Origin: Bdellovibrio sp. SKB1291214
GTDB taxonomy: Bacteria; Bdellovibrionota; Bdellovibrionia; Bdellovibrionales; Bdellovibrionaceae
Direction of reading: 5' to 3'
Length of the DNA stretch: 64,000 bases
Assembly (NCBI RefSeq): GCF_002209355.2
Contig: NZ_CP106855.1
Location: forward strand, 1,612,001-1,676,000
Positions 16,305 through 26,469 of this stretch are shown piece by piece. The notes under the pieces were generated by a model, which was given only the letters and a program-made list of their open reading frames with translations, did not search any database and was not told the origin of the DNA. The position numbers and the translations under genes were made by a program. Within the stretch, counting starts at the first letter, position 1; each line of letters opens with the position of its first letter.

Positions 16305-17253
16305 CAAACGAATTGCACTCACCACGGGCGATGATGATGGGATTGGCTTTGAAGTAACTGCCAAAGCCCTTCATAAGCTTGGCCCGCAAAAGGGAGTGCA
16401 ATTTTTCTTGTGGAGGAACGACAATGCCTCTGCAAAGTATCTGAAGCTAATCGATCAAAAGTTTAAACGTATCGTCGTCGACGACCTCGAGGAAGCCCTT
16501 AAGGTTGAAGGCAATTACTTGGTTGATATTTGCTCTGATCAATCACCTGCTCATTGGGTGGAAGCCACTGCTAAAGCTTGTATGAAAAAGCAGTTAGACG
16601 GCATGGCAACAGCTCCACTCTCCAAAACTTTGATCAAAGACGCTGGTTTGAAAGATCTTGGTCACACCGATATTTTAAAACGTCTTTCGAAAACAAAAAC
16701 CGTCCATATGGGATTCGCCGGTAGCGAATTTAACGTGGTTTTAGCGACGGGACACCTTGCGATTTCCCAGGTCTCGAAGCACATTAGCTTTAGCACTATT
16801 GCCGAGGCTCTGTTGAATGCAGATCTTTTGCGCAAATCTTTGCCTACCTCTAAACGTTCAAAGCCTATTGGTGTTTTAGGTTTAAACCCTCACTCGGGTG
16901 AACAGGGGATGATTGGTGGCGAAGAGTTAATGGTGTTTCCAAACCTTGCTGCCTTTGCTAAAGAAAAGAAAATTCCTTACGAGGGACCCCTTGTTCCGGA
17001 TGCTGCTTTCTTTAAAGAAAACTGGAAAAAATATTCCGTTTACTTATGTCTTTATCATGACCAAGGTTTAATTCCATTTAAGATGATACACGGACAAGAT
17101 AGCGGGGTTCACATCAGCCTCGGAATTCCGTTCGTTCGCACGAGTGTCGATCACGGAACGGCCAAAGATATTTTTGGTAAAAATAAAGCCAATCCCAACT
17201 CTATGATTGATGCTATTCGCTGGTCTATTAATTTGACTCGACAGCAAGCCTAG
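16297..17253 (+). CDS. pdxA: 4-hydroxythreonine-4-phosphate dehydrogenase, divergent
   Basis: 318 residues, slightly short for PdxA (about 330). It oxidises 4-phosphohydroxy-threonine in the DXP-dependent pyridoxal phosphate pathway. Conserved metal and substrate motifs are present: GLKDLGHTDIL, VLATGHLAISQV, LGLNPHSGEQGMIGGEE, LYHDQGLIPFKMI and RTSVDHGTAKDI. The N-terminal motif, usually T-x-GDPAGIGPE, reads TTGDDDGIGFE here. The middle is also more divergent than usual. Translation is coupled to surA by an 8-base overlap. Confidence 0.88.
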   Translation: MSNKRIALTTGDDDGIGFEVTAKALHKLGPQKGVQFFLWRNDNASAKYLKLIDQKFKRIVVDDLEEALKVEGNYLVDICSDQSPAHWVEATAKACMKKQLDGMATAPLSKTLIKDAGLKDLGHTDILKRLSKTKTVHMGFAGSEFNVVLATGHLAISQVSKHISFSTIAEALLNADLLRKSLPTSKRSKPIGVLGLNPHSGEQGMIGGEELMVFPNLAAFAKEKKIPYEGPLVPDAAFFKENWKKYSVYLCLYHDQGLIPFKMIHGQDSGVHISLGIPFVRTSVDHGTAKDIFGKNKANPNSMIDAIRWSINLTRQQA

Positions 17254-17302
17254 TTAGGATTAATTCTAATTGTTTCCAATACCTAGTTGAAGTGAGGTTT
17301 CT

Positions 17303-18670
17303 ATGTATCAACCGGTAATTTTCAGAGAATACGACATTCGCGGCGTTTATAACGGTCAGTTTGACGACAATTTCGCTTATCTTTTGGCGCGCGCTTTCGT
17401 TGTTCACATGAAGAACGTTAAAAATATTTCTAATCCAACACTGACTATCGGCCACGATGCTCGTGTAAGCTCTCCAGCGATCGTTAAGAGCATGGAAAAA
17501 GGTTTTGTCGATTCAGGTGCTAAGGTTATTCACTTGGGCCTTGTAACGAGCCCTGTGTGTTATTTCTCGACATTCACCATGAAAGTGGACGGCGCAGTTC
17601 AAGTCACTGGTTCACACAATCCTCCAGAGTTCAATGGTTTCAAAATCTCCTTGGGTAAAACGACAATCTTTGGCGAGGAAATTCAGGAACTTCGTAAGAT
17701 CATCGAAAAAGGTGAATACATCGATGGCAAAGGTTCTGTGGAATCTTTCGATATCCGCCCAAGCTACTACGAGCACTACAAAAAAGAGTTTGGCCAAATG
17801 AAAAACGTTAAAGTCGTTTTGGATTGTGGTAATGGCGCTGGTGGTTCAGTGGTTCGCGGTCTATACGAAGCCTGCGGCTTGACTCCGACAATTTTGTTCG
17901 AAGAACCAGATGGTGCATTCCCGAATCACCATCCAGATCCAACGGTTGAAAAAAATCTGGTAGCTCTGGCTGCCCAGGTTAAAAAAGAAGGTGCCGTCTG
18001 TGGTATCGGCTTTGACGGTGATGCAGATCGTATCGGTGTTGTTGATCACACGGGTCGCATGGTTTACGGTGACGAACTGATGACTATCGTATCCCGCGCC
18101 ATTCTTGAAACTAACAAGGGTGCTAAAATCGTGGGTGATGTGAAGTGTTCGGATCGCTTGTATCACGACATCGCAAAACACGGTGGACAACCTATCATGT
18201 GGAAAACAGGTCACTCTTTGATTAAAGAAAAAATCAAAGTTGAAAAAGCACCATTCGGCGGAGAGATGTCTGGTCACATCTTCTTTGCAGATCGCAACTT
18301 TGGTTACGACGATGCTCCATATGCAGGTCTTCGCTTGGTAGAAATCCTGGCAAAAACAGGAAAAAATATTCCTGAATTACTTGCAGGACTTCCGCCCGCA
18401 TTTAACACGCCGGAAATTCGCATCGACACGACTGAAGAGAAAAAAGTTTTGATCGTCGAAAAAATGAAAGAAGCTTTCAAGGGCGGCCCGGATGCTGACT
18501 ACAAAGTAGACTTAACTGACGGCATCCGCTTAAGCTTCGAAGACGGTTGGGCATTATGCCGCTCTTCAAACACACAACCAGTCTTGGTTGTACGTTATGA
18601 AGCGACAACAGCCGAAGGCATGAAACGCATCCAAGACCGCGTGGAAGCCGTGGTAAATAAGTACCTATAA
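17303..18670 (+). CDS. Phosphomannomutase/phosphoglucomutase
   Basis: 455 residues, the length of AlgC/ManB-type alpha-D-phosphohexomutases. Four domains: the catalytic phosphoserine loop VTGSHNPPEFNG (Ser104), the Mg loop GFDGDADRIG (Asp238, 240, 242), the sugar-specificity loop GGEMSGHIFF, and the phosphate-binding RSSNTQPVLVVRYEA at the C-terminus. FREYDIRG at the N-terminus is also typical. GEMSGH is the loop seen in enzymes that accept both mannose and glucose phosphates. It supplies sugar phosphates for lipopolysaccharide or other glycans. It has its own leader (49 bases after pdxA) and a strong terminator downstream at 18752. Confidence 0.93.
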   Translation: MYQPVIFREYDIRGVYNGQFDDNFAYLLARAFVVHMKNVKNISNPTLTIGHDARVSSPAIVKSMEKGFVDSGAKVIHLGLVTSPVCYFSTFTMKVDGAVQVTGSHNPPEFNGFKISLGKTTIFGEEIQELRKIIEKGEYIDGKGSVESFDIRPSYYEHYKKEFGQMKNVKVVLDCGNGAGGSVVRGLYEACGLTPTILFEEPDGAFPNHHPDPTVEKNLVALAAQVKKEGAVCGIGFDGDADRIGVVDHTGRMVYGDELMTIVSRAILETNKGAKIVGDVKCSDRLYHDIAKHGGQPIMWKTGHSLIKEKIKVEKAPFGGEMSGHIFFADRNFGYDDAPYAGLRLVEILAKTGKNIPELLAGLPPAFNTPEIRIDTTEEKKVLIVEKMKEAFKGGPDADYKVDLTDGIRLSFEDGWALCRSSNTQPVLVVRYEATTAEGMKRIQDRVEAVVNKYL

Positions 18671-18811
18671 AAGGTACGGCCTTACTTTGTCCTTCAACTG
18701 CGGACGTCCGCACACCCGCAGCGGGTGTAGAAATTACGAAAATTAAATCGAGGGCTGGTGGAAACACCGGCCTTTTTTTATTTTCGATAAAGAAAGTAAG
18801 GCCGTACTTTT
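18669..18811. repeat. Inverted-repeat element flanking the phosphohexomutase terminator
   Basis: The left arm AAAAGGTACGGCCTTACTTT (18669-18688) and the reverse complement at 18793-18811 match except for one extra G. A third related copy, in the same orientation as the right arm, lies at 18881-18900. It matches 18673-18692 at 16 of 20 positions, the four differences falling together in the middle. This suggests a mobile or extragenic palindromic repeat rather than a simple terminator. Confidence 0.55.
18752..18785 (+). terminator. Intrinsic terminator after the phosphohexomutase gene
   Basis: An 8-bp stem GGCTGGTG/CACCGGCC (one G-U pair) capped by a GAAA tetraloop, followed by TTTTTTTATTTT. 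It lies 82 bases after the stop codon. Confidence 0.9.
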
Positions 18812-18912
18812 GAGCATTTTCGTATTGTTCTATGTAGATTTTTAGGCGGCAGGGTAGGGCGCATTCGCTGGAGATACAGTGGACAAAGTGTGTCCGTACC
18901 AAATTACCAAAT

Positions 18913-18942
18913 AAAAAAGGCCGGGATAAACCCAGCCTTTTT
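18913..18942. terminator. Bidirectional intrinsic terminator between convergent operons
   Basis: AAAAAAGGC-c-GGG, loop ATAAA, CCC-a-GCCTTTTT. It has A-runs and T-runs on both sides, so it can act on transcripts from either direction. For the minus strand it terminates the gyrBA...atpE unit. Confidence 0.85.
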
Positions 18943-18991
18943 AAAATCATTTCTGATCTTTTTAGTTCTACAGCCTGAGCTGCGACCAACT

Positions 18992-19010
18992 ACTCCGACA
19001 GAGTCGGAGT
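18992..19010. repeat. Dispersed hairpin repeat, copy 2 (ACTCCGAC-AGA-GTCGGAGT)
   Basis: A perfect 8-bp stem located 10 bases past the atpE stop (minus strand). The flanks AACT and GTA match copy 1 at 1674-1692. The one arm difference is compensated in the other arm. There is no T-run right after it. It may shape the 3' end of the atpE message. Confidence 0.55.
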
Positions 19011-19019
19011 GTAAGCAAA

Positions 19020-19328
19020 CTAAGAAAGTTTCAAAGCGATGATCAACGCGTAGATAACTAGAGACTCGATAAGAGCTAGACCCAAGATCATTGGGATCAA
19101 AAGCTTACCAGAAGCCGCTGGGTTACGAGCGATACCATCAAGTGCTGTAGCAGCAGTTTTACCTTGAGCCATAGCGCCACCGAATACCGCTACTGCGATA
19201 GTCAATGCAGCTGCCAAAGCAACCAAGCCTTTGTCAGAAGTTGTAGTAGTAGCTGTTGCTACTGCTTCTTGTGCGAATGCTGGAGCTGCTGCGAACATTG
19301 CTACTAGAGCAACCATCAATTTTTTCAT
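19020..19328 (-). CDS. atpE: ATP synthase Fo subunit c with N-terminal signal-like extension
   Basis: 102 residues from ATG 19328 (AAAGGAG ribosome site 7 bases upstream); an upstream start at 19382 lacks one. The first 20 residues form a signal-peptide-like sequence (MKKLMVALVAMFAAAPAFA). They are followed by a Thr/Ala-rich linker and the two-helix hairpin with the loop ARNPAASGK. The ion-binding carboxylate is Glu88 in ALIESLVIYAL. Gln55 in MAQGKTAA and Ser89 and Tyr93 also fall at positions used by sodium-binding c subunits, but the Thr of that motif is Leu90. The rotor ring is in the inner membrane. It is the last gene of the atpZ-atpI-atpB-atpE group. Confidence 0.95.
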   Translation of the reverse strand: MKKLMVALVAMFAAAPAFAQEAVATATTTTSDKGLVALAAALTIAVAVFGGAMAQGKTAATALDGIARNPAASGKLLIPMILGLALIESLVIYALIIALKLS

Positions 19329-19365
19329 GTGTGTCTCCTTTAGAGAACGGTTAAATATTTGCCTT

Positions 19366-20070
19366 TTAGTGGTCGTGTGCAATCGCGAATGCTACGTAAA
19401 CCATTGAAAGCAAAGTAAATACAAAAGCCTGAACAAAGCATACGAACAATCCCATTACATAGAATGGAATTGGTACACCAATTGGTACTAGATCCAAGAA
19501 TACAGATAGTACCGTGTGGTCACCCATCATTACGTTCGCAAGACGAAGACCTAATGAGAATGGACGAACCAAGTGGGAAACGATTTCGATAACAAACATC
19601 AATGGAGCCAAGAAAAGAACCGGACCCATGAAGTGTTTAAGATAAGCGATTGGACCGTTTTCTTTCACACCTTGGAAGTTATAGAATAAGAACATCAAGA
19701 TACCGAAACCGAATGTCGTATTGATGTTTTCAGTCGCAGGAGTCATGCCTGGGATCATACCAACCAAGTTGTTGAATACGATAAAGAAGAATACTGAAGT
19801 AAAGAACGGAACATAGTGTTTGCCGTGTTCACCGATAACCATGTCGGCAAGTCCCGACATCATTTCAGTGAGCATCTCCATGATTCCACGAAGAGAGAAT
19901 TTATCTGCAGGAAGAACTGCAACGTCACCTTTACCCAAAGATGCACGAGCCATTAAACCGATACCGATAGTCGCCACAGTAACGATCGCAAGAGTCGCGA
20001 TGTGATAATACTCAACGCCAACTGCAGGGATAAGCTGTGTCCAGTTAAACGGGTGGTGTTCTGCCGCCAT
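19366..20070 (-). CDS. atpB: ATP synthase Fo subunit a
   Basis: 234 residues with five to six membrane helices. The essential stator arginine is in PFSLGLRLANVMMGDHTV, and the C-terminal helix holds the conserved Q (FVQAFVFTLLSMVYV). It forms the ion channel half-sites next to the c ring. A sequence FNNLVGMIPGMTP matches the conserved loop before helix four. It overlaps atpI by 26 bases and precedes atpE by 37. Confidence 0.95.
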   Translation of the reverse strand: MAAEHHPFNWTQLIPAVGVEYYHIATLAIVTVATIGIGLMARASLGKGDVAVLPADKFSLRGIMEMLTEMMSGLADMVIGEHGKHYVPFFTSVFFFIVFNNLVGMIPGMTPATENINTTFGFGILMFLFYNFQGVKENGPIAYLKHFMGPVLFLAPLMFVIEIVSHLVRPFSLGLRLANVMMGDHTVLSVFLDLVPIGVPIPFYVMGLFVCFVQAFVFTLLSMVYVAFAIAHDH

Positions 20071-20416
20071 TTTCTAATTCCTCTCTCAAAGCTTCACTGA
20101 TCGCATAATAGATTGCAGAAACAATAAAGCTAGCAACACCGAGTGCAAACGCAATTGATGAAAACCAATCGAGTTTCACAAGAGTGTAGATAATGATGCC
20201 TAAAATCGCGTACTTAAATACAATGAGGGAGATGCCTAGGGCAACCAGTTTTTTCCGAAAGACGAGCCCGAACCCCAGGCCCATCATGGAAAAGCTAATT
20301 AATATAGTTAGGGAGCCCCAAAGATAAGAGTTTGCTTGATTAGGTGCAGCAAAAAACAGGGCGGCGAGGTAGCCAACGGCCGCAACTAGAAGCTGAGAAA
20401 TCAAAACTCTTTTCAT
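20045..20416 (-). CDS. atpI: AtpI-like ATP synthase accessory protein
   Basis: 123 residues with four hydrophobic helices, between atpZ and atpB. It resembles the ATP synthase I chain family, which is not part of the enzyme but helps c-ring assembly or ion supply in some bacteria. The C-terminus is polar and overlaps the atpB start by 26 bases, so translation is coupled. Identification rests on size, topology and position, since the family has little sequence conservation. Confidence 0.75.
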   Translation of the reverse strand: MKRVLISQLLVAAVGYLAALFFAAPNQANSYLWGSLTILISFSMMGLGFGLVFRKKLVALGISLIVFKYAILGIIIYTLVKLDWFSSIAFALGVASFIVSAIYYAISEALREELENGGRTPPV

Positions 20417-20641
20417 TTATGGTTTCTTATTCGCGTTTTCTTTTTCTTCTTGGGCATCCATGCGCTTTAAAAGCCAAATCACACGGACGAGCCAGCCCAC
20501 CAAGGCCGCCAAACTCAAACCAACAAAGGCCATGCCTTTAGTTTGATACTTACTATCCAGAAGTTCACCCAAGTAGAAACACCCGATGATCAACCCGACA
20601 AGTTCGAAGCCTATGGATGCAAAAATTATATACTTTCTCAT
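20417..20641 (-). CDS. atpZ: AtpZ-like small membrane protein
   Basis: 74 residues with two membrane helices. The first carries GFELVGLIIGCFYLGELLDSKY, matching the AtpZ/AtpI-related family (F0F1-ATPase accessory, proposed Mg/Ca transporter partner of AtpI). The second is followed by a basic tail. Its start overlaps the stop of the upstream TPR gene (TAATG) and its stop abuts atpI, so the Fo genes are tied to the gyrase transcript. Confidence 0.78.
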   Translation of the reverse strand: MRKYIIFASIGFELVGLIIGCFYLGELLDSKYQTKGMAFVGLSLAALVGWLVRVIWLLKRMDAQEEKENANKKP

Positions 20642-21438
20642 TACTTCCTAAAGCCTTTCGCACCAGGCGCATTTTTCATGCGCTCTTGAAGACGTTTAAT
20701 ACGAAGTTCGATGTATTCTGGGGGACTGTATTTATCGCGATAACCCTCAAGCACCTTGATCGCTTCTTTGAAGTTATCATTTTCCTCGTAACAAACGGCC
20801 AGTGTTAATCCGACGTTTTCTTGAACAGAGCGCTGAGGATATTTTTCGATAAGACCTTTAAAAATATCGATCGCTTTCACATACTCTTTTTTTGCAACCA
20901 GGATATTTCCTTTCAACATCAAAGCTTGAAAGCGAACATTGTCATCGGATTTTAAGCGAAGCATGGAATCAATCTCTGATTCCGCCTGAAAGAAATTGTT
21001 CATGTAGTAATGTGCGCGCGCCACACTCATTTGGTACTGGGAGGCCTCTAAATCTGTATGAGGCATCTGTTGAAGCTTGCTAAACTCAACAATCGAGGCC
21101 TGATAATTTTGAAGATTATTAAAATAAATCTCCGCAATTTGCTTTTGCGAAGTCAGGCGCTCCTTCTCGTCACTCGAATGAAGCACGATGAATCGATGGT
21201 ATCCAATTGTGCGCTCATAGTCTTTCAATTCGAAGAAAGCAACGCGAGCAGCTTCTCGAGCAGCATCAAGGGGATACTCTGATTTATTATTTCTTAAGAT
21301 GACTCGGTCAAAATAATCCAGGGCAACTTTGTAGTTACCCTGGGATACATTTTTTTCCGCGGTTTTATAATCCCCCTGTTCCTGACTGGAACAAGCGGCG
21401 AGGAGTAGGAATATTACAGCCAGTACTCCTCTGATCAT
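20641..21438 (-). CDS. TPR-repeat lipoprotein
   Basis: 265 residues. A lipoprotein signal (VIFLLLAAC, Cys16) is followed by about five to six tetratricopeptide-like helical pairs, e.g. SQGNYKVALDYFDRVI, YFNNLQNYQASIVEFSKL, VAKKEYVKAIDIFKGLIEKYP and EENDNFKEAIKVLEGYRDKY. It resembles BamD/CpoB-type envelope lipoproteins, but the BamD-specific region is not obvious, so no symbol is given. TPR lipoproteins act as scaffolds for envelope complexes. It starts 2 bases after the gyrA stop, an unusual position for an envelope gene. Confidence 0.85.
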   Translation of the reverse strand: MIRGVLAVIFLLLAACSSQEQGDYKTAEKNVSQGNYKVALDYFDRVILRNNKSEYPLDAAREAARVAFFELKDYERTIGYHRFIVLHSSDEKERLTSQKQIAEIYFNNLQNYQASIVEFSKLQQMPHTDLEASQYQMSVARAHYYMNNFFQAESEIDSMLRLKSDDNVRFQALMLKGNILVAKKEYVKAIDIFKGLIEKYPQRSVQENVGLTLAVCYEENDNFKEAIKVLEGYRDKYSPPEYIELRIKRLQERMKNAPGAKGFRK

Positions 21439-21439
21439 A

Positions 21440-23929
21440 CTAGTGAGTCACACCTTCAGGTGCAGTTGGAGCAGATGCTGTTTCGTCAGAGTGATCATCC
21501 TCTACCACCGCCAAACCAGTTACCGTCTCTTCTTTTTCGTCGATGTTAATCAAACGAACACCTTGTGTATTGCGGCCAAGAACTGAGATGTCCGTCATTT
21601 TCATGCGGATAACTTGTCCTTTGTCCGTCGAAAGAATCAATTCGTGTTTTTCAGAAACCTTTTTCGTACCAACAACGTTACCAACTTTGTCAGTCGTTTT
21701 CTGAGTGATGATACCAACACCACCACGAGATTGAACGCGGTATTCGCCCACTTCAGAACGTTTACCGTAACCTTTCGAAGTCACCATTAAGATCGTGTCT
21801 GGAGTGTTCTTTTCAAGAACTTCCATCGCAACAACAACGTCATCTTTAGCTAATGTGATAGCTTTCACGCCGCGAGCTGTACGACCCATTCCACGCACGT
21901 CGTTTTCGTTGAAGCGAATCGACATACCTTCTTTAGTCGCGATGAAGATGTCTGATTGACCATCAGAAATTTTCACGTCGATGATCGCATCATCAAGATC
22001 CGTTGTAAGGGCGATAACACCCGCAGTTCTTGGGTTCGCGAAAGAATCCATAGAGGTTTTCTTAATCACACCTTTTTCAGTTAGCATGACTGCAAATTTA
22101 TTTTCATCAAACTCATTCACCGGCAAGATCGCGCGAACGCTTTCACCTGAAGCAAGTTGGACCACGTTTGCTAATGACTTCCCTTTCGAAGTACGGCTGC
22201 CAAGCGGAAGTTTATGAACCTTCACCCAGTACACTTTACCTTTGTCAGTGAAGACAAGAAGCATCGTTTTAGTCGAAGCAGAGAATAGATCTGTTACGTA
22301 GTCTTCCTCTTTTGTTTCCATGCCTTTCAAGCCTTTACCACCGCGTTTTTGAACACGGTATTCGGCCGTTGGCATACGCTTAATAAGTCCTGTGTTTGTG
22401 ACAGTCACAACCATGTCTTCGTCAGCGATCAAATCTTCATCTTCGATATCGTCTAGGCTGCCTTGCAGTTGAGTACGGCGAGGATCAGCATAACGTTTTT
22501 TCATATCTTCAAGCTCACCAACGATGATCTTGTAGATTTCACGAACGTCAGCCAAAACGAACTTCAACCAGTCGATTTGTTTTTGTAACTCTGCAAGTTC
22601 TTCGATGATTTTATCACGCTCTAAACCTGTCAAACGTTGCAAACGCATTTCCAGGATTGCAATGGCCTGGCGTTCAGAAAATTCGAATTTAGACATCAAG
22701 GCTTCACGAGCGGCGTGAGCTTCCTTAGAAGCACGGATCGTCTTGATAACTTCTTCGATATGATCAAGGGCTTTTTTCAAACCTTCCAAGATGTGCGCGC
22801 GCTCTTGGGCTTTCTTAAGTTCGAAGATACAACGTTTCGTAACAACGTCACGACGGTGATCAACGAACGCCTCAAGCATGCCTTTAAGGTCAAAAGTAAC
22901 AGGTTGGTTTTTCGCATCAAGCGCAAGCATGATGATACCAACAGAAACTTGCATCTGAGTGAATTTGTACAGGCGATTCAAGATAACGGAAGCGTTTTCG
23001 CCACGTTTTAGATTGATCACGATACGCATACCTTCACGAGAAGATTCATCGCGGATATCAGAGATACCTTCGATGGCTTTATCACGAACTAGGTCCGCGA
23101 TGCTTTCGATCAGTTTTGCTTTATTAACTTGGTACGGAATTTCTGTGATGATGATATCTTCACGGTCTTTGTTCGGAGTAATTTCCGCAACAGCTTTAAG
23201 TGAAATGATACCGCGGCCTTTTTTATAAGCCTGCAAGATACCTTCACGACCGGCGATCACACCTGCAGAAGGGAAGTCAGGTCCCTTGATGTGAACCATC
23301 AAGTCTTCAAGTTGACACTGAGGATTGTTGATCAAATGGATTGTACCATCAATCACTTCACCCAAGTTGTGTGGCGGAATATTTGTCGCCATACCAACCG
23401 CGATACCCGAAGAACCATTCACCAAAAGATTTGGGAATTTCGCTGGCAACACCAACGGGATTTGCAAAGAGTCATCATAGTTCGGACCAAAAGAAACAGT
23501 TTCTTTTTCCAAATCATTTAGAAGCTCTTCAGCCATCGGTGTCATACGGATTTCCGTATAACGCATGGCTGCTGCGCTGTCGCCGTCGATAGAACCAAAG
23601 TTACCCTGACCATCTTCAAGCGGGTAGCGAAGAGAGAAATCCTGGGCCATACGAACCATTGTTTCGTAAACAGCCGAGTCACCATGCGGATGGTATTTAC
23701 CGATAACGTCACCCACCACACGGGCAGATTTCAAATACGGTCTGTTATGACGGTTGTTCATTTCACTTTGTGCGAAAAGAACGCGACGATGTACGGGTTT
23801 CAAACCATCGCGTACGTCTGGAAGTGCACGCCCCACGATGACTGACATCGAATATTGAAGGTATGCTCCGCGCATTTCCTTACTGATATCGACAACCGTG
23901 ACGCCTTTTTCTTGATTACTATTTTCCAT
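21440..23929 (-). CDS. gyrA: DNA gyrase subunit A
   Basis: 829 residues. The catalytic Tyr124 lies in [12 protein letters not shown]. The quinolone-resistance region reads [15 protein letters not shown], with Ser85 kept and Glu89 where E. coli has Asp87. The breakage-reunion domain is followed by six-bladed C-terminal beta-pinwheel repeats with the GyrA box QKRGGKG. The last 20 residues are acidic and Ala/Pro-rich. It makes and reseals the double-strand break to introduce negative supercoils. It lies 23 bases after gyrB. Confidence 0.98.
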   Translation of the reverse strand: MENSNQEKGVTVVDISKEMRGAYLQYSMSVIVGRALPDVRDGLKPVHRRVLFAQSEMNNRHNRPYLKSARVVGDVIGKYHPHGDSAVYETMVRMAQDFSLRYPLEDGQGNFGSIDGDSAAAMRYTEIRMTPMAEELLNDLEKETVSFGPNYDDSLQIPLVLPAKFPNLLVNGSSGIAVGMATNIPPHNLGEVIDGTIHLINNPQCQLEDLMVHIKGPDFPSAGVIAGREGILQAYKKGRGIISLKAVAEITPNKDREDIIITEIPYQVNKAKLIESIADLVRDKAIEGISDIRDESSREGMRIVINLKRGENASVILNRLYKFTQMQVSVGIIMLALDAKNQPVTFDLKGMLEAFVDHRRDVVTKRCIFELKKAQERAHILEGLKKALDHIEEVIKTIRASKEAHAAREALMSKFEFSERQAIAILEMRLQRLTGLERDKIIEELAELQKQIDWLKFVLADVREIYKIIVGELEDMKKRYADPRRTQLQGSLDDIEDEDLIADEDMVVTVTNTGLIKRMPTAEYRVQKRGGKGLKGMETKEEDYVTDLFSASTKTMLLVFTDKGKVYWVKVHKLPLGSRTSKGKSLANVVQLASGESVRAILPVNEFDENKFAVMLTEKGVIKKTSMDSFANPRTAGVIALTTDLDDAIIDVKISDGQSDIFIATKEGMSIRFNENDVRGMGRTARGVKAITLAKDDVVVAMEVLEKNTPDTILMVTSKGYGKRSEVGEYRVQSRGGVGIITQKTTDKVGNVVGTKKVSEKHELILSTDKGQVIRMKMTDISVLGRNTQGVRLINIDEKEETVTGLAVVEDDHSDETASAPTAPEGVTH

Positions 23930-23952
23930 ATTCTATCACCAATACCTAAAAA

Positions 23953-26391
<2,439 letters not shown>

Positions 26392-26408
26392 TCATTGCTT
26401 TGCATACC

Positions 26409-26425
26409 ACTCGACGCTGTCGAGT
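26409..26425. repeat. Small hairpin between recF and gyrB
   Basis: ACTCGAC-GCT-GTCGAGT, a perfect 7-bp stem. It resembles the dispersed hairpins at 1674 and 18992 in the core (ACTnCGAC...GTCGnAGT) but is one pair shorter and its flanks differ, so its membership is uncertain. No T-run follows. Confidence 0.4.
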
Positions 26426-26469
26426 AAGTCGCGTTCATACATTCATCGCAGTTTTAAAAACTGAAACGA

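Larger units (their letters stand above)
18671..19019. other. Gene-free stretch rich in inverted repeats
   Basis: 349 bases between two convergent units hold no credible gene. Elements seen: an inverted repeat pair with a third related copy (18669-18900), a perfect 14-base palindrome TGCGGACGTCCGCA (18699-18712), a tight hairpin ACACCCGC-A-GCGGGTGT (18712-18728), a terminator (18752-18785), a hairpin GGACA-AAGTG-TGTCC (18881-18895), a two-way terminator (18913-18942) and a dispersed hairpin repeat (18992-19010). A long open frame on the minus strand here (18477-18989) has no protein-like features. Confidence 0.75.

Noticed and set aside
18477-18989. 170-codon open frame on the minus strand in the gap after the phosphohexomutase
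   Set aside because: It runs through a terminator, palindromes and the 3' end of the mutase gene, has no ribosome site, and its composition is not protein-like.
18992-19010. Intrinsic terminator of atpE
   Set aside because: The stem is good but no T-run follows on the minus strand; the real terminator is at 18913-18942.
18671-19019. tRNA or small structured RNA gene
   Set aside because: No cloverleaf or T-loop sequence could be drawn, and the strong stems are explained by terminators and repeats.
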